From Nitrosopumilales archaeon (lineage in GTDB: Archaea; Thermoproteota; Nitrososphaeria; Nitrososphaerales; Nitrosopumilaceae), in contig JAEHKQ010000172.1 of assembly GCA_016838795.1 (NCBI GenBank), positions 1 through 16,574 on the forward strand: DNA of 16,574 nucleotides, given 5' to 3'. Below, piece by piece: positions 13,087 through 16,574 of this stretch (position 1 is its first letter; each line of letters begins with the position of its first letter). Both the position numbers and the translations under genes were made by a program. The notes beneath the pieces are model-generated. The model was not told the origin of the DNA, did no database searches, and was given only the letters and a program-made list of their open reading frames with translations.

Positions 13087-13110
13087 TTTACATTTGATAC
13101 GAACTGAAAA
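13087..13110 (+). repeat. Array element copy 12 (last copy, right arm degraded)
   Basis: TTTACATTT, spacer GATACG, then AACTGAAAA: the right arm is lost after AACTG. Starts 11 bases after the LamG stop. It is the right end of the array. A TATA-like ATTATAAG follows at 13110-13117. Confidence 0.85.
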
Positions 13111-13136
13111 TTATAAGAACACTATATTTCAAAATT

Positions 13137-13316
13137 GTTCCGCACAGGTTACGAGTATAACGAGGTTACATGAGAGCCTGTGCGGATTGTGAATCGTTTT
13201 TTGAACGATGAAATGATCACAACTATTTTTCAAATAAGGTAAGTTGGTATAGTTTCAGGATCCTTTTGGTGAGATCAGTTTGAAATTTTCAGAACTGCGA
13301 TCATCATTTCATCGCA
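13137..13316 (+). other. ORF-less region with strong and competing inverted repeats
   Basis: The 332-base gap 13076-13407 has no convincing gene. It holds a perfect 10-bp stem TCCGCACAGG (13139-13148) with CCTGTGCGGA (13177-13186), whose loop contains a repeated TTACGAG/TAACGAG motif; a perfect 6-bp hairpin ATCGTT (13193-13198) with AACGAT (13204-13209); and a perfect 12-bp long-range pair CGATGAAATGAT (13206-13217) with ATCATTTCATCG (13303-13314). The last two share bases 13206-13209 and exclude each other. It may encode a regulatory RNA starting near 13139, about 25 bases after the TATA-like ATTATAAG, or be a recombination platform at the array end. Confidence 0.4.
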
Positions 13317-13360
13317 CCATCAACCTTAAATGAAAGCTAGTCATGGGATTGGAGTTTAAT

Positions 13361-13397
13361 TAACTTTTTTTAACACATTTAGATGTTTAACTTTAAA
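13361..13397 (+). repeat. Right boundary copy of the second repeat, paired with 3165-3217
   Basis: 13377-13397 matches 3165-3185 (19 of 21) and 13363-13383 matches 3189-3209 (19 of 21), both in direct orientation. It lies just before the ATG at 13408, so its CTTTAAA could also be promoter DNA. Confidence 0.4.
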
Positions 13398-13407
13398 GAA
13401 CAATCAA

Positions 13408-13533
13408 ATGATAGAATCAGATCTGGTTCCTTTTGCGACGTGGTCTGCAATTACTGGAATTTTAATAATTATTTCTGCTCTGAGTTACAGGGCTTATCTA
13501 AAGAGAAGAAAAAATGAAACACCTTCGCCTTGA
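13408..13533 (+). CDS. Small single-pass membrane protein (41 aa)
   Basis: ATG at 13408; one hydrophobic segment at about residues 8-26 (PFATWSAITGILIIISAL) followed by a basic tail (YRAYLKRRKNE), the layout of an N-out/C-in single-pass protein by the positive-inside rule. Its end overlaps the DUF99 start by 20 bases in another frame (ATG 13514, stop 13531-13533), which suggests translational coupling. Function unknown. It is the first gene after the array and probably marks the return to the ordinary chromosome. Confidence 0.6.
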   Translation: MIESDLVPFATWSAITGILIIISALSYRAYLKRRKNETPSP

Positions 13534-14083
13534 AAAAAAAGGATTAAGAGGACTCGCTATAGCGGAAAGCTTCAAACAAGATTCTGAAAAATCTATTCTA
13601 GCAGGAATAGTGATGCGTCGAGATTTTGTGATCGATGGCTTTGTTCTTGGTAATGCGACACTTTCTGGTGATGACGCAACGGATGAAATAATCAAAATGT
13701 ATGAGAAACTGGGAAGGCCAGACATCAGTTATGTTTTGATCTCTGGAATAATCATCTCCATGTATAACATGGTAGACATCAAAAAGATTCATGAAAAATT
13801 AGAGATTCCGGTAATTGGAGTTACATATCATGACTCTGCTGGAATTGAAGAAGCAATCAAGCATCATTTTCCTGATTCCTTTGAAAAAAAGATTGCTGAA
13901 TACAAAAAGTTGGGTAAACGAGAAAAAATTTCGTTAAAAACTTTGTATGATGTTTACATCAGAAATGAAGGCTGTACCATTCCAGAGGTTACACATCTAC
14001 TCAATGACTTGACATTGCAAGGATCCTTGCCAGAACCACTCAGAATTGCACAATTATTGGCAAAAACACTTCTTGACAGCTAA
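13514..14083 (+). CDS. DUF99 (UPF0215) family protein (189 aa)
   Basis: Clear member of DUF99, an archaeal family structurally related to endonuclease V. The N-terminal RLEKKGLRGLAIAESF contains the strand and Glu that follow the conserved GLRGLAIAES; then MRRDFVIDGFVLGNATLSGDDATDEI around residues 33-60 and VLISGIIISMYNMVDI around 73-90, then EIPVIGVTYHD. Length is normal. Members have been reported to cut DNA at deoxyuridine (endonuclease dU); from sequence alone the safe statement is a probable DNA-repair nuclease. The start overlaps the small membrane protein; the end overlaps the SDR gene on the other strand by four bases (14080-14083). Confidence 0.9.
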   Translation: MKHLRLEKKGLRGLAIAESFKQDSEKSILAGIVMRRDFVIDGFVLGNATLSGDDATDEIIKMYEKLGRPDISYVLISGIIISMYNMVDIKKIHEKLEIPVIGVTYHDSAGIEEAIKHHFPDSFEKKIAEYKKLGKREKISLKTLYDVYIRNEGCTIPEVTHLLNDLTLQGSLPEPLRIAQLLAKTLLDS

Positions 14084-14841
14084 GCTTCTGAAGCTGATTT
14101 TCCGCCATCTACGTCAAGAACTGTTCCAGTAATCCAATTTGCTTCGTCAGAAGCCATAAAAAGCACTGCATTTGCAACATCTGCCGGTTCACCAATTCTA
14201 TTCAACGGTAATCTATCCTCAAGAACCTTCCTAGCATCTGGATCATCCAGATACGGTTTAATCATTCCAGAGTTGATTATTCCTGGATTAATGCAATTAC
14301 AACGAATGTTTTGCCTAGCATATTCCACAGCAATTGCTTTTGTGAACATGCTTACTGCTGCTTTTGTTGCTGAATAAACTGCCAAGTGTACTCGAGGAAT
14401 TGCCCTCTCACTAGATATAGAGCCAATGTTGATGATGACGCCACTTTTTACTTGACTCATTTTACTCAAAACAGCTTTGGTAGGTTTGAAAACACCTTGA
14501 ATGTTTACGTTAACCATCTTGTCGATTTCCGATTCTGACATTTCGTGAAAATGTATAGGATCATTTAACGCACCTGCGCCATTTACCAAAATGTCAATCT
14601 TTCCATATTCGTCAATCACTTGTGATACTGTTTGAGCAACTTGAGCTTCATCTGTAACATCACAAGTTATGGAAACACTTTTGTCTTCATGCCCTGCATC
14701 CTTGCGAGCCTTTTCAAGAGTTTTAAGATTTCTTCCTAACAGAACAACCATAGCTCCTTCTTCAAGAAAACGTTTGACAATACTAATTCCAATATCACTA
14801 GATGCACCGGTTACGATTGCAACCTTATTCTCGAGTCGCAT
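14080..14841 (-). CDS. SDR-family NAD(P)-dependent oxidoreductase (253 aa)
   Basis: Classical short-chain dehydrogenase: cofactor motif TGASSDIG at 11-18 (Asp16 replaces the usual Gly), CDV at 60-62, NGAG at 87-90, catalytic Ser143, Tyr156 and Lys160 (YSATK), NPG near 185, and the usual C-terminal LDVDGGKS. Asp at the third glycine position is unusual, but the last glycine is kept. It resembles FabG and glucose-dehydrogenase types; the substrate cannot be read from sequence. It is the last gene of a minus-strand operon, 28 bases after the dehydrogenase gene, which suggests a shared pathway for hydroxy- or oxo-acids. Ends by overlapping DUF99 convergently. Confidence 0.92.
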   Translation of the reverse strand: MRLENKVAIVTGASSDIGISIVKRFLEEGAMVVLLGRNLKTLEKARKDAGHEDKSVSITCDVTDEAQVAQTVSQVIDEYGKIDILVNGAGALNDPIHFHEMSESEIDKMVNVNIQGVFKPTKAVLSKMSQVKSGVIINIGSISSERAIPRVHLAVYSATKAAVSMFTKAIAVEYARQNIRCNCINPGIINSGMIKPYLDDPDARKVLEDRLPLNRIGEPADVANAVLFMASDEANWITGTVLDVDGGKSASEA

Positions 14842-14869
14842 GGGTCTATAGATTCCCTTTTGTCTTAAA

Positions 14870-15760
14870 TTAATTGTGCAAATCTACGGATTTCGTAGCT
14901 TGTTTCAGATAAGCTAGAATACCAGTATAATCTAAATCTCCAAATCCATTTTCTATTGCCTTTTGGTAAATCTCTTCTGCTCTAGTACTCATTGGTAGAG
15001 TGACACCGAAGGATTTCGCAGATTCATTTATCGTATTAAGATCTTTTTTCAAATTATTCAATGTAAACGTGGGTTCGAATTTGTCGCTGATCATTTTGTA
15101 GGCCTTGTTTTCACTCATTCCAGTTTTGAAATAGGTAGAGTTGAGAATTTTCAAAAATGTTTCAGGATCAATCGATGATGCTCTTGCAAGAGTAATTCCC
15201 TCAGAAATTGCGAGTGCAAGCATTGCTATTTGGATGTTCATTGCCAGTTTGACAGAATGTGCTACGCCACTTTGTCCAAGAAAGAAAATCTGCTTTGCAA
15301 TAGTTTCAAAAACCTTCTTGTGTCTGTTAAACACTTCTTCGTTTCCAGATGCCATTAAAACCAATCCACCTTTGATTGCGACATTTGGGCCACCCATGAC
15401 AGGTATTTCAAGAAGAGTTATTCCAGATTCCTTGAATTGTTTAGAGATTTGCCTAGTTTCATTTGGATTAATTGTGCTCATATCTGCAACAACCAAGTTT
15501 TCATGGTTCCGTTGAACGATTCCATCATGTCCAAATGAAACTTCCTTGACTGCAGCAGCATCCTTTACACAAATTATTACCAATTCAGACAAACTTACAA
15601 CATCTTTAGGGAAATCAACTACTTTGGCACTGTGATTTTTTAGTTCAGACGTTTTTTCTTTTGTTCTGTTGTAAACTATTAGTTCATGACCTGATTCTAA
15701 CAAATGAAGTCCTACAGCGTTTCCAAGCATTCCGGTTCCAATCAATCCAATTTTTGTCAT
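14870..15760 (-). CDS. 3-hydroxyisobutyrate dehydrogenase-like oxidoreductase (296 aa)
   Basis: Beta-hydroxyacid dehydrogenase family: NAD(P) motif GLIGTGMLG at 5-13, NRT at 31-33 (Asn-Arg favours NADP), DMSTI at 93-97, GGP at 123-125 in the substrate loop, and the catalytic Lys171 in VKLAMN. The C-terminal all-helical domain has the usual KDLNTINESAKSFGVTLPM. Length is standard. Relatives act on 3-hydroxyisobutyrate, tartronate semialdehyde, glyoxylate or succinic semialdehyde, so the substrate is open. Start ATG 15760, three bases after the stop of the upstream gene (15764), so both are surely on one message with the SDR gene. The opposite-strand frames here are shadows. Confidence 0.93.
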   Translation of the reverse strand: MTKIGLIGTGMLGNAVGLHLLESGHELIVYNRTKEKTSELKNHSAKVVDFPKDVVSLSELVIICVKDAAAVKEVSFGHDGIVQRNHENLVVADMSTINPNETRQISKQFKESGITLLEIPVMGGPNVAIKGGLVLMASGNEEVFNRHKKVFETIAKQIFFLGQSGVAHSVKLAMNIQIAMLALAISEGITLARASSIDPETFLKILNSTYFKTGMSENKAYKMISDKFEPTFTLNNLKKDLNTINESAKSFGVTLPMSTRAEEIYQKAIENGFGDLDYTGILAYLKQATKSVDLHN

Positions 15761-15763
15761 CAG

Positions 15764-16150
15764 CTATCGTCTTTCCTCGTTTTTTATCTTCCATTTTTCA
15801 TTTCCAATTAAAGAGGCCTCAAATTCTAAATGTCCAATCACTCTGTCGCCTTTACGAACCATTGCAAAATCTGATTTTCTCATCTTGAAGGTTCTTTCAT
15901 TTGGTTTGTATCCACCTTCAATCACCTTCACCTTGAAACGTTTGCTTGCTTTTGTGAGAAGTTTTCTTGCTGTTTGTACATCCCCCATCCAGGAAAACAT
16001 TTCAAATGTACCAAAATTTTTTGTAGTGATATCATAATCATATAGTCTAGCTTCAAAATCCATTCCTTTGTCTTTGGCTTGATTGTTCATCCATGAAACC
16101 AATTCTTTGGCCTTACCTTTCTCGGCTCCAAATGTTTCAGAATCTGTCAT
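15764..16150 (-). CDS. Unknown protein heading the dehydrogenase operon (128 aa)
   Basis: Not recognised. Soluble, charged alpha/beta protein: a helical start (GKAKELVSWMNNQAKDKG), a strand region (DFEARLYDYDITTKNFGTFEMFSWMGD), a helix (VQTARKLLTKASKRFK) and a C-terminal beta part (FAMVRKGDRVIGHLEFEASLIG) with a basic tail. No cysteine, signal peptide or catalytic motif seen. It is the first gene of the three-gene operon and its stop is three bases from the next ATG. The 80 bases before it (16151-16230) form a divergent promoter region shared with the plus-strand zinc-finger gene. It is likely functionally linked to the two dehydrogenases, but how is unknown. Confidence 0.8.
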   Translation of the reverse strand: MTDSETFGAEKGKAKELVSWMNNQAKDKGMDFEARLYDYDITTKNFGTFEMFSWMGDVQTARKLLTKASKRFKVKVIEGGYKPNERTFKMRKSDFAMVRKGDRVIGHLEFEASLIGNEKWKIKNEERR

Positions 16151-16230
16151 GATATTCCAAAACTAGATCAAAATCCATCAAAAAACCTTCTCTTTGTTAA
16201 ACTAAAATACCATTTTTGCAATCAAAAACC

Positions 16231-16574
16231 ATGCTTACCATTGATTGTACAGAGGTTGAGCCAATCAAGCACGAGTTAGTTGTGTATGTCTCTGATCAGG
16301 TAGGTGCCATCCCAACTCTAAAACTGCATGATTTTAATCTCTCACCAATAGATGACAATGAAACCGTCAATAGACAGGCGGTCATCACGGCCATCAAGGA
16401 ATATCTCAATTCCATTGGAGAGGCAAGAAACTTTGTTGTGATATCCAACTCTGACACCATTCTGATTAAATCGGTCTCTGGGAAAACCATCGAAAAGAAA
16501 CCAAAACCTGTGGAACAAATGTTTTCTTGCCCTCATTGTGGATTTGTAACACAATACGAGATTGAACATAACAA
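16231..16574 (+). CDS. Zinc-finger protein, 3' end missing (right-edge partial)
   Basis: ATG at 16231; the frame stays open to the window edge (114 complete codons). The N-terminal 80 residues are an alpha/beta domain (IKHELVVYVSDQVGAIPTLKLHDF, then VITAIKEYL and FVVISNSDTILIKSV). After a basic linker (KTIEKKPKP) comes CPHCGF, the first half of a zinc ribbon whose second Cys pair should follow outside the window. No family name is certain. The opposite-strand frames 16296-16490 and 16342-16569 are shadows. It is transcribed divergently from the dehydrogenase operon. Confidence 0.85.
   Translation, partial: MLTIDCTEVEPIKHELVVYVSDQVGAIPTLKLHDFNLSPIDDNETVNRQAVITAIKEYLNSIGEARNFVVISNSDTILIKSVSGKTIEKKPKPVEQMFSCPHCGFVTQYEIEHN

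Noticed and set aside
3268..13110. CRISPR array
   Set aside because: The copies are separated by 100-1900 bases of mostly protein-coding DNA, not by uniform short spacers, and there are no cas genes.
3268..13110. Classical integron with attC sites
   Set aside because: No integrase gene in the window, and the elements do not fit the attC end motifs RYYYAAC and GTTRRRY; only the general cassette layout is shared.
3268..13110. Insertion sequence or transposon
   Set aside because: No transposase or IS-type terminal inverted repeats; the elements are direct and internal to a multi-gene region.

Overview
The window looks like chromosomal DNA of an ammonia-oxidising archaeon (Nitrososphaerota/Thaumarchaeota, probably of Nitrosopumilus type). 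This is judged from recognised protein families, not from a database search. The DNA is AT-rich, gene starts are often TTG with little leader, one secreted protein carries the PDWIKNNARWW module typical of marine thaumarchaea, and there are a stand-alone Lrp/AsnC RAM protein, a DUF99 protein and an archaeal MTH1187-type thiamine-binding protein.

Layout. 1-3151: the 3' part of a very large helical and beta-sandwich protein (its start lies outside the window) and, convergent to it, a small zinc-finger protein. 3165-13397: an accessory island. 13408-16574: ordinary chromosomal genes, namely a small membrane protein overlapping a DUF99 gene, a minus-strand operon of an unknown protein, a 3-hydroxyisobutyrate-dehydrogenase-like enzyme and an SDR reductase, and divergently the start of a zinc-finger protein cut by the right edge.

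The island is the main point of the window. Twelve copies of one 24-base element (arms TTAACATTT and AACTGTTAA around the spacer GATACG) sit between its genes. All point the same way, whichever strand the genes use, and none was seen outside 3268-13110. Copies that follow a plus-strand gene start 3-35 bases after its stop codon, except the copy after parA (about 160 bases), and the next plus-strand gene usually starts 40-85 bases later. The elements cut the island into modules: a four-helix membrane protein; a five-gene module (polynucleotide-kinase-like protein, three small proteins, thiamine-binding protein); parA with a start-less partner frame; a secreted PDWIKNNARWW protein; a Trp-rich helical protein; a secreted Ig-like protein; a HEXXH protein on the minus strand; an ORF-less module that may encode a structured RNA; a RAM protein; a Cys-rich protein; and a secreted LamG protein. 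parA and the HEXXH gene have visibly higher G+C than their neighbours.

Arms of inverted symmetry around a short asymmetric spacer are the geometry of a tyrosine-recombinase (Xer/dif-like) site. I therefore propose an integron-like or pdif-module-like cassette array in an archaeon, moved by an enzyme encoded elsewhere, since no recombinase lies in the window. The main alternative is that the element is an upstream promoter element of a regulon, because A/T-rich TATA-like sequence follows many copies. Both readings are kept open. Repeat counts and pairings were made by eye.
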